Assembly (NCBI GenBank): GCA_023512835.1
Contig: CM042090.1
Location: forward strand, 304,258-368,257
Source: Taxillus chinensis
Taxonomy: Eukaryota; Streptophyta; Magnoliopsida; Santalales; Loranthaceae
Length of the DNA stretch: 64,000 bases
Direction of reading: 5' to 3'
The notes beneath the pieces were generated by a model. The model was given only the letters and a program-made list of their open reading frames with translations. It searched no databases and had not been told where the DNA came from. Positions 33,067 through 47,835 of the stretch are shown here, piece by piece. Position numbers and translations under genes: made by a program. The first letter of the stretch is position 1; every line of letters begins with the position of its first letter.

Positions 33067-34370
33067 TTTATTTTATTTTATTTTACCCTCTCCACCCCCG
33101 ACAGCCCGCGGACGAATCCTCGGGTGCCTGAGTCTTCGCGACTTGGTCGGTGGTTTATCGAGGTTGTTTGTAGGCGGATTGTGTGTGTGAGCAGATGAAA
33201 AACACAAAAAACAATAAAATTTTGCCGTGGCCGCGGAGGACTTTGGTGGTCTCTCGCTCTTTTCTGGGCCGTGCTGAGCCTGGCCGGTGGGGCTCCGTTT
33301 TAAAATTGTGATTCCCATTTTGCCCTTTCGCACGTCGCCACGGCGTTGGATCTGGTCGTGGTCTTGGCTGGAACTCACCCGATATATTATGTAAATAAAT
33401 ATAAATTCAATTTCAAAAAAAATATTAAATTTATTATAAATTATTAAAGTAATTAAATTTTGATTATACAGATATAGAGTACCATCAATTTTTGAATACG
33501 TAATTAACCATACGAAATCAAATAAATAGGCACAGCCGTACAGGTAAGTTAAATCGGGTCCGGGGCCCAGACCCCAGCCCTGGTTTGTGTTGGTGGCGCC
33601 GAGGGTCGCATCGACGATGCGCGTCGCTCAACTGCCGGGCCCCATTCTCCTTCGATCCTGACCCTCTTGCCTCCAAATCGTTCACCATTGCTAAAATAAA
33701 AAATGTGGCGCCAAAATTCTATATAATTCGTACACAATATTTATTTCTATAAATATATTAATAAAAAATTAATATAATTAAATGATAATAGATATTTTTT
33801 TATTAAGGTTCAATTTTTTTTTTGGACTTCTCTCGAGTAGTAAATGCTACTTGCTTTGGGGTAGATGATTTATATTATTTTTTACAATAAATATGTATCA
33901 AGACTTTCTCGATTTCTTTCGCCGAAGCTTAAATACTTATATTATTAGTTTTTTTTATTCAATTTATCTGAAAAAGGATTATATGAAAATTTCAAGTGTA
34001 ACACCAACAATCTAATACCATAAAATCAAGTTATCAAAAAGTCGAAATTATATAAAGCATTAGCTTTTAAAGTTAGCCATGTATAAAAAATTAACTGTTG
34101 CGTTTTCATATTTGCTTTTAGATGGTTGCCTCGTTACATTAGTTTCTACTATTTTACATATATTAGTATCACTTTTAGACTACTTGAATTCTCAAATTCA
34201 ATTGTCCTTAAGGCGTATTTGCTACCATAGAATGAAATTTGAAAGAAAAGAATCATATGGGAAATCCTAATTACAATATTTGAAAGTCCCAAAAATATAT
34301 ATATAATGGAATGTAATAGTAAGCCTAGTATTTAAAAGGTAAAAAAGGAATAAAATGTAATAAAAAATTA

Positions 34371-35340
34371 AGGGTATGTTTGTATTGAAAATAGTTTTAT
34401 GTTTTTAAAACTTTAAAATCTATATTTAACAATTATTTTTACCGCATTGAATATATTGTATTTGTTTGAGATTGTTTCCGATTCCTTTCTTGCTTTTTAG
34501 GTCGTTTTCTTCTTCCACGAAACTTTGGCTTGTTTTCCAGGCATTGTGGCTTCTTCTTCCGAAGCTTTAGCTGCCCTTTGTCAGGGCTTGTGATTGTCTT
34601 AACAATTACCCAATTCAAATGTAATGCAAACTAATCTTAAAATAAGATAATTATTAAAGTACTTATGCCCTAGCTTCATAGTGAACTCCATTAGCCTATT
34701 TTATGGATGATGTTAAAAATCAAATAGATTTGAGAAATAAATCCTAAAAAATTTCTAAACATACTTGACATCTACCATAAAGACTTTCAATATACTTAAA
34801 CATTAACCCGCTGATGCTTTAATCAACCTAGCCTCTACAAGTTCATAGATTCAAACTATAGTCCCTTACCTATTTATACAACTTTGCAACACGAGAAGCC
34901 TATCTCCGCGATTCTTACATAAGGACCAACCCTCTTTTTAAAACTCAAGCTCTTAGGCTTATTCACAACAACTGAGCACCTTCTTTGCCTTCACGAGCAA
35001 TATCTTTCTTTACCTTCGTTAGACCCATAACCTTCTTTTCCCCAAGCCCACAAACTTCTTTTCCTTAATTGGATATAACCTTGTCAACTATCACTATAGT
35101 TGTACTTAGGCTTCATAGAGAAGTGCGAGGAGGTCGACTCTTGCTTAGGAGGGGTGATGACTCATGAGTGAGGCAGCAAAAAGATTTTCAAAATAAACAA
35201 CCAAAACATGTTTTCATTTTATTGAATTTGATATGAATACCAAAACAAAAAACAATTACCAAACATAAAAATGGACTTGTTTTATGTATTCAAACATAGA
35301 AAATGTGCTTGAATAAAGCAACAGAAACATACCTAAAATG
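34371..35340. mobile_element. Degraded reverse copy of the PIF/Harbinger-like element
   Basis: The copy begins GGGTATGTTTGTATTG and ends near the reverse of the left element's start, with small indels throughout. It is present only because it lies within the inverted arm, not through a second transposition. Confidence 0.7.
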
Positions 35341-37309
35341 CCCTATTTGTTCTCTTTTCAATTTTTGGAATAAAATGATTTTTTTAAATGTATATACAAA
35401 ATTTGATGAAGTGGATGGAGATTATGAATTAGATTGTAGGCTCACATATTCAAATATAAAAACCTATACTTACTAAAAAAGCACTTTGGTGGAGTTAGGA
35501 TAAAGGATGGTCAATATAGTATTTGCCCAAATTCAAACAAGGCACCTTTAGTGAGTCTAACCATTCACAAACAAGGCAAGAATTTGAAGCAAAAAACCTT
35601 ATATTGGTACTCCCATGCTAGAATATTATCCCACCTAGGTTATTTTATGAAAAGAGCAAGATTTTTAGTTTATAATTACATGCCCAAACAACATCCTTGA
35701 CACATACACTAGATTCACACCTTTAGAGCATTATTGACAACCTTTAAGAGGCGGTGTGCCAAGACCACATCTAATATCAATTAGGCTAACCAATTGGGAC
35801 ATGCAATCATTACTAGCTTTATAACTATGTGTTAAGGAGGGCTTTGAGATTTTATCATGAGACTCTAATGTTAATCTAAAAAAGGAGATTAAGTAGATCA
35901 TATAATAGAAAAACCTTCAAATTCAAATCTGTGTTGCTCCATTATATATAAGTGTGGGAGATAAGAAATTTAAAATGTATTAATCTTATTTATTGACACT
36001 ATTTATTTTTATTTTATTGATTTACAAGTTACAACTAACCAAATAGATTTAATTTTGTTTGACTTGAATAAATTCTTGTTCTTGAATAATGATAAACATT
36101 GATAAAAAAGAAAATTAGAGGAAAATTTAGTCGATAAAAAATTAAAGGGTTCTTGTTAATTATTGCATACTCTTCCCAATTTGATTGGAATTAAAATAGT
36201 TCATTTGGAAATGACTCGATATTTACCAATAAATTCATCTTATTAAAAAGAAATTTAAAAAATATATATATATACATGCCACTTTTGTGCAAGTCTCGTG
36301 TGCACCTCTCACTAGCCTTGGTTGGCTAAGCCTATTGTCCCCCCCCATGATTTCGTGTTATGTGGGAATGTCCATAGGCTTACACAAATGGCTGCACGTG
36401 TACAATCCATTTTTAAAAGCATAAGATGAAATTTGAATTTATTTATAAGGTTTTTTATTAATCAACTAGATTATAAGATGTTCCATTCCAAAAAGGTTTT
36501 ATATCATGCTAGAAATATGATATATGTATATAACTATATATTCATTAAAACTATAACAAGTATGAGCATAATTTATCATTTCTTATAAAAGTACAATATT
36601 TTAGATCTCTGCAAGTATAATCCATTAATTCACTACAAAATATATACTAGTACAAATAAAATTGGTGGTTAAATAATGGTTCATGTTAGGCCCCACATTT
36701 AGGTGGGATTAATAAACACTTACCAAATTCGTCTTTCAAATCTCTTGTATGAAAAAAGTGTTTACATAAGAGAATAAATAGTTTAAAACATGTTAAATAT
36801 ATATATTTAAAAGTTTTATTACTTTTTTGTTAACAATAATAACTAAGTTGTTTTGAAAAGTTAATCGTCAAATTTTATTAGAGGATTTGCAAAGCTTAAA
36901 TATCAATGTTGAGTGCACTTGGTCTTGTTTTGAATTGGCCTAAAGGGCTTTTGGCCTTTGATGACCATATTAGTTATGCAGTTCTACCATTTAATCTCAT
37001 ATTATTGGGATAAAACCAAGTTTATGCTTATCTTACATTATCGTGCATCATTTTTTCTTGGCATGAGCACTTTCAAGTGTGTTTTTTATGACACAAGTAT
37101 CAAACCTATAGGAAATTGATTTTATTTCTTGATAAGTATTAAATTATATTACTTTACTCTATCTAGAAACATGAATAAAAAGTTAATTAATTTAACTAAT
37201 ACCATATATTAAATAAACATAAGAGGATTGATAAATTGATTACTAAATAAAAAGCTTCTAAGGTTGATTTCCCGATTCCCATAATGCTTTAATTTGTCTA
37301 AATAATTGG

Positions 37310-37361
<52 letters not shown>

Positions 37362-40300
37362 CCTCTCACATGTCATCACTGGTTTTGTCGGGCCCATTTG
37401 GGGGTTCAAAAACCAAATTGTGAGAAAAAACTATTAAAGTCGCCACCAACTGACGGTCATACCCTTCTATGTAGTAGTTAGATGTAATCTAATTACAGAA
37501 TCCAGGTATGATTACATGTGAAAAGATTAACACTCAACAACACTCTTTTAGTACTATCTTAAAAGGAGAAGTTCCTATTTGTTTTATTTGTCTTATTTGA
37601 TTGCACTTATCTACAGTTGTAGGACCTATAGTTTTTACTTTTTTTTATTCCAAGCTATTTGTTAAAATTGGGTAGTCTAATTATCCTAAAATAATCTAAA
37701 GTGAACCTAAAAATGATTATCTCAAATGAAAGGCTAAATGATAAATTTGAGTAAAAAAGATTTAATTTGTAGTTGTTGTTTGTTAGTTTTTAATTTTATT
37801 TTTTTAAACAAAAACACCGTAAGAAAACACTGAAATATTACATGTAATTGGACTAAAAAGCCTTTTTTTGTTTTTTTAAGAAAATATTATTTGATTTCTT
37901 TTCATGCTTTCAATTTTTTTTATTTTAACAACATATTTGGATTTTGCACATTATGATCTCGAACCACCAAATATGTGAAAAGACGAACTTGTACACACGG
38001 CTTAACCGAATTTAAAATAAACGCGGACATTGTTGAAATCGGGAGGTTGGATTTTTTTTTGTAGAGGGAGAGATTGTAATTTTTTTTGGAAAAGGAAAAT
38101 GGATTAAAAATTGAAAAAAAATGAGAGGGAGGATTTTTTTGTGGGTTTCTTTTGGGATGATGTTTGACATTTGTGTTGGCAAGAGGGTGGAGCGGAAGGA
38201 AGAAAAAAGGTTTTTGTTGAGTCCTAGGCAAAAATTTTTTAAGAGTGTGTGTGTGTGTGTGTGGGGAGGAGAGAGAGAGAGAGAGAGAGGGGTTTTGGGT
38301 TTGAGGCTTTATGAGAATTGGTGGGAAGAAAGAGAGGTAGTGGAGAGAATGTCTAAGGAGAGAGTGTTGGTGATGAGTTTTAATTATGATTGAGTGACAT
38401 TCAATGGGTGGCTTTGCGGTGCGATCTTTAATGTGGTGGTCATTTTTACTTCTTTCTTCTTTTTAAATATAGTTACATTATTATATCTTATATATATATA
38501 TATATATTAGGATAAGAACGTGGCTAATAGACGTTTTGCTTCTTTTTTTATGTTTTTTTATTTATTTATTTATTTTGAAAAATCATTTTTTAAAATCTTA
38601 TATAATCAATTAGTGTAGAACAAACATGCATTTTAATTTTTTTGTTTTAATATAATATATTATTATTTTTTGTTATATCACCCGTGCAAGAATCGTGTTT
38701 TTTTTGTAATAATAGTTTGTTAATATAGGGAATCAAAGACGGCTTTCATATGCGTGACTATTCATGATAAGTATACTAAGCTTAAATCTTTGTTTTACCA
38801 ACTTTTTTTTTAACCTAGAATCAAGTATAGTCGAAGGTGTCATTTGATTTTCATCCTGGCGCTCTTTGGCGGTTAAAGGCCTTCTATGGTATTTTTGATC
38901 AACGCACTGCGTCCGGTGCAAAGTGGTAAATATAGGAAAGAAACAAGGAAAATGAATGTGTATGTAATCCGGACAAAATAAGATCTACCAATACACATGC
39001 TAGCAAATCCTTTGTGCCCAAAACCATTTTTATAGCATTTAATATAAGAAATCTCAAAAGCCTCTTTCGATCGATTCACCACGAGAGAGTTAAATAAATC
39101 TCAAGCCTCTACCGAATTAAATAAAGGTGATATTTGTATAGAAGTTACACTTTTTCTCTATATAATCCATTGTATTGATTTACTCGGATTCCTTTTCAAC
39201 TCCCTCTTCAAAGTATGATTACAAGCTTAATTGATGTATCAAATAAAGAATGAATATACAGTTAATCAACCTCACATGAGATAAATACCAAATTAATATA
39301 AAAGTAAGTTCAAATCTGCCTCAAATAAAGAATCTGCCTGGTATGCTAAAATACAGAATTCATATTCTTTAGCTGAAATAGAGGATAAACCTAAATGGTT
39401 TTCTCTTCCCACCTTTTTTCTTTATCGTTCTTAGTATTCTTAGATCCATTCTTTGATCATCGGATTTCTCCCAACTCACGATTCTTTTTAAACCACAGTC
39501 CTCTATATTATATCATCTTTTCCTCTTTTCTTGCTTTTTTCTTTTTCTTCTTCATCGTCATTCATCATGATCATGATCATCATCATCATCTTTTTCTTTT
39601 TCTTTTTCTTCTCTTTTTCTTTATTTATTTCTTCTTCTTTTCCATGGTAGGGGTATTCAAAATATCTTTTTTTTGGTGGGTAATTTTGGCCTTTAATGGT
39701 TGGACTGCTTTCTATTCTTGTAATGCACGGTGAGAATGATTACACCTTATTAGGTTCGAATAGTGCTAATAAGTCTACTAAATCATGATAGTTATAAATT
39801 TGCTAAAAATTGAGTGTAGCTTCGTACCCTATGTATCATCATTAAAATACTACACCTTATCAAGCTCGAGGCTTAAGAGCACCACCCAAAATTGTTGATA
39901 ATTGTGCATTACTAAAAATTTGAAGCACCATGATATGAACCATGTGTAATTCGAATAAATACATCTTCTCAAGGTTACCTTATGAGATTTTATCAAATTC
40001 ATGATAATTATGGGCTAAAGTCTCAACTTGTCCATGTCCAATAGACCATGCTTCAGAGATTGTTGACGGGTGTCTTTGTAGGTTCTTTTAGATATACCCT
40101 CTACTTCTTTGTTAAACGGATTTATTATGATATATCTTATTCTTTTTATACGTCTTGTAATTTTCTCTTTAAAATTATTGATATAATATTATTAACTAAA
40201 CTCTCAATGTTTTTTTTGTCCATTCTTTTATTATTTATATATTATTAATAAAGACTTTTATTATTACTAAACAAAAGACCTACTACTTCTAACTTTGTTC

Positions 40301-43300
40301 GCATAACAATATTTTTACATTAATGCCTAATATCAAAAAAGAATCTCACATCACACAAGCCTTATTCATTGTGTCACCTAATCAAACCTCAAAACTGGTT
40401 AATCTTTTTCTATGTTCTAGCTCATACTTACCAAAAACGAATGAAAAACTGTCTCAATCCTCACCTAGGTTGTAAAGAACAAGACTTACATTTTCAAACA
40501 TACTCTCTTTGTTTTGGACAGTTATCATTGTTTTTCAATCATATCTCATATTATAGGCAATATCTTGTTGTTTTAGACCAATTTCGTGTTTTGTACATGT
40601 AAAGATATTTCATACATAAGTTGAGCATCTACTCTTGTTTTGGCTAATCATATCAATCATAGTTTCATAATCGAAAGATGACAAAACTATTAAATTTAAA
40701 AAATTAGTTGTTAACAATGTTTGTATAGTTTATGCAATAAGTTTTTTAACGACCCGAATCCCCGCCTTGGTACTTTGGGCGTAGATCGGCGAGTCGAGCC
40801 GTCGAGGTAAATTTTTTTAACTTAGTTTGTTTAAAAATCCGGATTAAGGTGGGTCGAACAAGACCCGACCCGACGATGGCGTGTCGGGGCGAAGAAATTG
40901 GGCGGGGCAAAATTGCCACCTTGCATCCCTATCTAGAGCTTATAGTATTATTTCATGATTATAACCTAAATCCTGTGTTTAGGCCAATCACTATGCATGA
41001 ACAATATTGAATTATTCTCTAACATTTTTACTCCTAGTAGTCAGTGTCTTTTATTTCTTCTAGGACCTTTTTTTTTGATGACAAACCATAGATAACAAAT
41101 ACTCAAACTTTATTATAAACCACATGTCTCAACATTCATCACAAATAACATAAATGATTAGAAATGATACTGATTAAATCATGGAACATATTATAAACAC
41201 ATAAATTGATACATAATTGTTGCACCTTATTTGCTCTAAAAGTTACTCATGTATCAGTGCCAAGAAAAAGTGTTTAATAAGTTGTTTTATAATATGAAAA
41301 AAAGGGTTTCACAAGCAAATTTCCATAACACATTTTTCCTTATTATGTGTAATTCTCTTCCAAATGTCTGTAGTCCCATTTTTTATAATCAAATTTCATG
41401 ATATAATAGGGTTAAAAGATAAAACAAAAAGATTTTCCATAGTTTAACAAAATATATTTCACTAAACAAATTAATAAAACAAGAATCGCTGATAAACCAA
41501 TAGTTTTCCATAGTTTATATTTTTTGAAATCTTATTTTCTATTGTGATGATTTTTACCTAGATTTTGAAATGTCCCATTTTTTGGGGCCATATAGTTATT
41601 TTGATTATAAATGTCAAACGAGAATCAATTCTCAAATCAAAAGGAATTCACAAAGTTCATAAATAACTCGCGTGGTTTTAAAATCAAATAAATATATATA
41701 AATTAAAACAAAACAAAAAATGACTGATAAAGTTTGATTGGGGTAAAAAGGAATAAGAAACTAACATAGCATATAGAAATAAGAAGAAAAAGTAAATGAT
41801 AAGATCATCCTATCTCCATTTTAATACTTATCATTTAATCCTTATGTTATCCATTTTATCTCATGTATTTGGGAATTTTGTTTTCCCTTTCCCTAACCTA
41901 GTTTGAGTATTGTAGTGTTTTCACTCTTTTTAGTGGGTATTGGTCGACGAAAGAGAATTTTGGTTATATCATGGTTGAACGTACTTCATATCGACCTTGC
42001 AAATAAGAAAAGAGTTGATGTCATGATCATGTACAAAGCAATGCTCAACTTGATTCGATGTGGGTCATGTCTTAACAACCACATATCGTTTATCTTAATG
42101 ACACCAGGGCGTAACGTGGAGCAATCATGGTTGATGTGGCGATATGAGGAATTAATGAAGAGGAGTGATCGACGTGCTTTGTCGCACAAGGCTTTGGTCG
42201 TGTATTAATCACCCAATATATGTTATATGGGCTAAATGTGATCGATCCGGGCTTAAACCTTGTAAAAACCCTAATATTTAAGCACCTAAACTATATTTTT
42301 GGGGTGACATGAACAATTAGGGTATTCTCTTTGGAGGGATACTCTGAAGAAAGTGAAACCTGGATTGATTGTAAGAATAGTTTTGCATTAAAAGTTTGTT
42401 CTTTATTTCAACTGTTTAATGGAATGTAAGTGTTTTGGATGTTGATATGACAAACATGCTAGATAAACCTCCATTTTGGGGGGAGTCTTAGGGCTAGTTA
42501 TTCATGCCGTTTAGGTGTAAAATATCTTTACTAGCTTATATCGTTAGATTTGCTATTGGATGACATGCTTTTCTCTTTGGTTGAGGTTGTTTTAGGGTGC
42601 TAGCGGCTAAAACTGTAAAGAAGTGGGAATGTACCCTTTAACTTTATCAATCTCCTTTAGGGTGTTCTGGGAAAAGGGCCTTGAGGGTTTATTTGCGTGT
42701 GATAGGGGCCTTGTGGCTGGGCTTTTGGCTAACTTTTCTGTCTTTATCGGTGGTTTTTGTTTCTTTGTAAGGAAGTTCCCAACGTTTAGTTTGCCTCTTG
42801 GTGCTTTTGTTAACTGCTTTCCTCGTGGGTCATTTGGTATTGCTCTTTTTTTCTTGCCCGCGTTTAAACCCCCAATTGTCGTTACGTAGGGAAAAGCCAG
42901 GGGAAATCCCGTGCTTAAGGGGGGGTGGCGCGTTAAGACCCTGTTGGTGGGTTTTAAGGCTTAGGTGTGGTGGTCGCGTGTTGTGTTGGGGATTTCTGGC
43001 TTTTGTTATTCGTTTATCATTCCCTAATAGTTTTCTTTTGGTGTCATTCCATGGTTTTTTTTTGTGTTCTTCTCCTTTTTTGTCTCCGGTTTTTCCCTTG
43101 GTGCTGTGTCTAGGTTTTTCCTTGTTTTCTTTTCTTTTCTACAGCCCTGTTCTCTTGTTTTTTTATTCCCCCCAGTTAAATTTCTGTAGGAGGCCAGTAG
43201 GGCACGCTCCCCTAGCGGCCCTGTTCTTTTTTTTTTTGCTTATTAGGTGGCTGCTACAATGTTGTTTTAAAAAATTTAGTGTTGCTTTTTTTTTTTTTTT

Positions 43301-43310
43301 TATGGTTTAA

Positions 43311-43870
43311 AGTAGGGGGTGCCCGGGGGTGGGGCACCTTCTTGTACCTCTGTCTTTGGCGGGTATTCAAAGCGCCCCGCCCCCGCTCGTGTGGCGGGCG
43401 GGTCCCCGTCTGTGGCGGTGGGGGCCGTCCGCCCTCCCCTTCGTTTTTGTCTTCTCTTCCCTGCCTTAGGGCCCTTTGTGCTTGATTGTAGGAGCGGGTC
43501 CGGGCCGCCTTTTCGCCTCTTGTCTTGTTTGGGTTTTTTATTTTCTCGTTCCTGTGGTGGGGCCTGTTTCCCTTTAGGCGAATGGGTCGGTCCCGTCTTT
43601 TTTTGGTCTGTCCATTTAATAATTTTTTACATCAATTTCACTCTTTTAACCGAAATCTATAGCGTTTATTTTACTATAATCCTTCAAATTCAAAATCTAA
43701 TATGTTAAATAATATTTTAAAATTTTTAAAATTTAAATTTTTTTTTTAAAGAGGCGGGGTACCGTTTACCTTCGTCCCCGCCTAGGGGGTGTTAAGTTTA
43801 AAAACCCTCCTGCCCTCTTGCTGGGGGGTAGTCCCCTGCGAGATAGCGGGCCGGGTGGTGGTCGGTCCGT
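43311..43870. mobile_element. Degraded reverse copy of the hAT-like element
   Basis: It corresponds to 16070-16854 but is only ~560 bases long, with the GC-rich ends still recognisable (GCGGGCGGGTCCCC, GGGGCGGGGT-like blocks). The terminal repeats and the CTTTAAAC duplication are partly lost. Confidence 0.6.
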
Positions 43871-45246
43871 TGCTCCTGGTTAAAGTCGCTATAAAATCCA
43901 AAAACAAGCACAAATCAAATGAGATAGGGGGGGGGGTGTTTGGGTTTGGGTGATTGTTCTTATTTGTTTTAGTTATGTTTTTAAAAATTTTGAAAGTTTA
44001 CAATGGTAATCAATAATAGGTGGATATTAAAAACTAGCCTTAAGCAGTTGTTTTTATCATATTTGGTGTTGGCTCCCGGGCCTATCTTTTTCTTGGTCCT
44101 TTCTCTTTAGACTTTGTGTTAGCTTTTTGGTTCTTATTGTGCTTTGGTTTTCTTTTTCTTTTGTCTTTTTTTTTTTTTTTCCCCTTTTCTGTTTTCGTTA
44201 ACTCTGCTTGCGTGCTTGCGGCCTGACAACGTGTCCCAATCGCTCGACGTTTGGTTTAGATGTGCAGCGTTTCGTGAACCGTCCTCTCGCCCTTCTTGTT
44301 GCTTTTACTGACACCTCATCATCCAACGCGCTGCCGTTGCGGTTGGTTTTCTTCTCTTGGCTTGGCTGGTCTTGTCTTTTTCTTTTTATGGTTTTTTGTG
44401 TGCCCTCCCCCTGCGTGCTCTGAATAATGGCTTCAATTCCAAGCCTCCCTGTTTTGTTTTTTTTAAGAATTTAAAATAGAATTGTTTTATTTTTTTTTTG
44501 CCTTTCGAGGCCGTCTCCAGAATGGACCTTCTGAAGCCCACAAGTTCAACCCGGAAGGGGCGTTCTTCGCGCTGCTGCCTCCTCCGGCGTGTTGTGCTCC
44601 CCCCAACTGGGTCCCGGCCCTCCTCACTTTATCAAGCGGCGAGCCGTATTGTAAGGAATCAAAACGCAGTTGGTGCCTCTTCTTCTTCTTTGGGGACGGC
44701 TTGCTAAGCCCATCCACAACGTTAGGGGACTCTAACCCAATTTGGAACTTATACAAGCTTGCGCCCAATCAACAACCCGTGCGCGCTGCGCTCGTTTTCA
44801 CAGCGGCAGCTGCGTCGCTTTCCCTGTGGTGCTTTTTCTTGTCCGTCGTTTTATACCTAACGGCAATAAATTTTGTGCTCAACATGATTAAAATCCGCGA
44901 AAATTAAAAGCCTCTCTCCCGGAAGCCGCGTCGCCCCATCTGAAGGCTGAGACGAGTTCGCTCCTCGCTCCTCCCGTGACTCGGGCGTGCACCACAACCA
45001 CACCACGAAAAGGTTAAAAAATACCTCGGCGAAAGCAGCCAAGCCCCGACAGGGGTTTTGGCGTCTTTCTAAAAAGGCTACCGGGCGTGGGCGCTGCCAT
45101 GCTTCTTAGTGGAAGTGAGCCTTCCGTTACCAAAAAAAAAAGTGAGCCCCCCTTAGGGCCGCCCCGGCCCATGTGGCTTTCAAGTCTCTTCACCCCCTCT
45201 CCTGGTGTTTCTGCGTTTTCTCATTTAGTGCGCCTGCTCTCGGATC

Positions 45247-46179
45247 CCTTGCGCAATTCTCCGTGGGCGCCGGTTCCGCCGCCCGTCTCCTAGACCCCAC
45301 GTCCTCCGCCCCGCTCCCCTTCGCTCTCCCTTGACCCCCTCGGCCAGCGCTGGGCCACCGAAGCGCCCCGCTGCTCCCCACAGGGACAAAATCTGCAGTG
45401 GGCCCAAGGCCCAGCCTGGCCCCCCCTCCCCCCCCTCCCCCCGTCCTGGCCTCCTGCCTCCTCTCCCCCCTCTTCCGGGTCTCTCACGGGCGTGAACGTT
45501 GTCCGCCCACTGCCCAATGCTCTCAGCCCGTTTCCCTTGGTGGTGTTTTCCTGGTTTCTCGCCACGCGGTACCCGGCCCAACCCCCTCTGGGCCGGCCTG
45601 GCAACCCAGTTCCGTTGTCTTGCCTGCCCTCGTTCCGTGGAAACCTCCCATCCCTTCGAAGCGTGCGTCCCCCGGCTTGAGACCCGGGGGCCCCCAGCCT
45701 GCCGGCCCCCTCGAAATGGGGGCTCGCCCCGGCGACCCCTGCTCCGGGGTCGCACGTCGGCGAGTGTGGCCATGCGTGGGGTGGGTCGTTCGCCCGTGGG
45801 GGCGGCCCCGTGTGCGCCTTGGGCGCGCCCCTTCTGGGTGGGGTCGGCGGGTTGGGGCGGGGCGGGGGGTGGCGGTGGGTGGTGGGGCGCGGCCGGTGCG
45901 GGGGTCTGCGTCTCGGCGGGCGGCCGGCGGGCCGTGTGGCGCCGGGTCGCCGAGGCGTCTTGGTGGGCCTGGGCGGCTCGGGCGGCGGCGTGGGTGGGGC
46001 TCTGCGTGGTGGGTGACGCGGCGCGGGGGTCTGGCGGGGGGCCCGCCCCCTCTTGGGTGGGGGGCCCGCCCCGGGTGCCGTGGCGAGGTCTTCGGCGGGT
46101 GGCTGGTGGGGTGGCGGGGGGGGTCTCCCTCGCCGCGCGGCGGGTCGCCTCTGCGGCGGCTTGCTCCTTTCCAACCCAT
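45247..46179 (-). pseudogene. Shattered reverse copy of AVT3
   Basis: It aligns in order with the reverse complement of 12978-14264 but keeps only ~930 of 1,287 bases; most A residues are missing or replaced. The start (MGWKGASRRRG against MGLDKEASSSS) and pieces such as CTTCGAAGCG and CCGAGGTC-like blocks are still traceable. Long open frames on both strands here are by-products of the high GC and lack of A (hence few stop codons). Confidence 0.8.
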
Positions 46180-46439
46180 GTCGTTTTCCTTTTGGGTCGT
46201 CTATTTTGGTTTGCTTCTCTTCTCGTTCTTCTTTGCTATTGACTTGCTTTGCTTTGTTGTTGTGGTGCTAACCCGGCGGTCTAATGGTGTCTTATTTGGT
46301 GGTGGTCTGTTGGTCTTGTGTTGTAAGGGTGTGTGGTGTGTGTGTTGTGAAAGGTGTGTGCTCCCTCCTTGTGTGGTTGGCTTGTTTGCTCGTTTAGGGG
46401 TCATTTGCGCTGTGTGTGAGGTGGGTGGGTTGGTTGTGT

Positions 46440-46464
46440 GGGGGGGGGGGGGGGGGGGGGGGGG
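46440..46464 (+). repeat. Poly(G) tract, mirror of the poly(C) at ~12500
   Basis: A run of more than 20 G residues lies at the exact place in the inverted copy where the complement of the AVT3-leader poly(C) is expected. It is a landmark confirming the alignment through the worst region. Confidence 0.85.
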
Positions 46465-47229
46465 CGCGGGCCGCGCTGGTGGCTGGGGGGCTGTCTTTTG
46501 GTGCTTTTCTGCCCCCTTCTTTCCGTTTTGCTTAATTTACCGCTCTTGCTGGCCTTGTCCTCCCTCCTCCCTCTTTTAGTTACCACTTCGTTTTAAAACA
46601 AACACAACACGCCCCTCCGGGTTGGGTCGTGGCCCGCGGGCGTTTTCGCCGTTGGCTCGTGTCTGTGGGCGCAATGCTTTCCGTTTATTTGTAAACGAGG
46701 CCCGGTTTCGGCTCGTCCTTTTCCCTGGTGCGGGTTTTTTCGTCTTAAATTTCAAAGTTTCGGCTCTTGTTTAAAAAAAACAAACTTTTTTCCTTCCTTC
46801 TGTACAAAAATTAAATTTACTAAACGCCAAAATTTTTTTTTTTATAAAATTGTGAATCCGTCGCGAAAATAAATAATAATAGTTCTCCAAAAGTGCCTCG
46901 GTGCCTCCTTCTTTTTGTTTTGTCCTCTTTCGTTGGGTGTTGTTCTGTGTCTCTCTCTTTGGGGCCGTTGCTGACACTTCCTTGCTTGTTTTTTTGTTTT
47001 TTTTCTGTTGTTTGTGTGCTAGTCGGCGCTCGCCCTGTTTTTCCCCCTTGGTGGCGCCTAGGGCTGCTCTGTTTGGGACTCTCGCTTGCTGGACTGCAAT
47101 CGGACAGTGCCTAAAAAAAGGTGGAAAAAAAAACATATGGCGGTCTCGGTCGTGTCTGTTAAGTCGCATCCACCGCTAGGTTGCCGCCGTGCGCTCTCTC
47201 CCCGGTGGCGGCCTTTCTAGGGCCTTTCT

Positions 47230-47835
47230 TGCGTTCTTCCGCCCTTGGTCGCCCTTCGCTGTTGCTTCTCCTTCTGGTGGTCTCTCCGTGGGGGGGTTCC
47301 TGGGCTTCCCCCTGTCAGTTTCCGGTGTGCGCCTGCTCCTCCTGCGCTCTCTGGGCTGCTCGGTCTTTCGCTGCTCTCTCCTCCCTGTCCCGCCCTGGCT
47401 GCTCTCGTCCCTAGCCCGTCCTCCCTTTCTCTCTTCTTCTGTTGCTCTCCTGCGCTCCGGCTCGGCTTAAGGGCCTTGCCTTTGGCCCTTTTGGTCCGTC
47501 TTGCGCCGCGCGTGTGCCCTTGGGTCCTCGCAGCGCCCCCCGTTCTCGTTCTTTCTCTGGGTGCTTGGGTGGTCTCTGGTGTTCTCCTCCCTCTTTTGCC
47601 CAACGGCTCGGTCCCCGGCTTGCTTACTGTCCTGGTGATGGCGGCTCTCAATACTGGCCTGTACCGTGTGGCGCCGGCTGTTGGCCGCTTCCTCCTTTCG
47701 TGGGCGCGCGTGTGCCGCCTGCTCCTGCTCTGACGTCGTGGCACTCATCCTATGCCTTTCGCCGCCTCTGGAATGGTCCTCTGTACTTGGGGTTTTTCTG
47801 TGTGTGCTGCTCATGCCGCCTGTCCTCGCCCTCGT
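47230..47835 (-). pseudogene. Shattered reverse copy of PP2C exons 3-4
   Basis: It follows the reverse complement of ~11489 to ~10633 in order: GCTTCTCCTTCTG, CTGCGCTCCGGCTC, TTTTGCCCAACGGCTCG and ATGCCGCCTGTCC map to PP2C positions. Numerous deletions leave no usable frame. Confidence 0.8.

Noticed and set aside
39755..39775. GGTTCGAA motifs (also near 52720) as possible tRNA T-arms
   Set aside because: No matching acceptor stem, D-arm or anticodon arm could be formed around them; I found no tRNA or rRNA gene in the window.
42623..43708. Hydrophobic, Phe/Leu-rich open frames that look like small membrane proteins
   Set aside because: They come from T-rich corrupted sequence corresponding to the non-coding left arm around 16.1-17.9 kb; they have no counterpart there.
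45290..46579. Long open frames on both strands (up to ~390 residues) rich in Pro, Arg and Gly
   Set aside because: They lie in the shattered reverse copy of AVT3. Lack of A removes stop codons, so long frames appear by chance in several registers; none resembles a protein.
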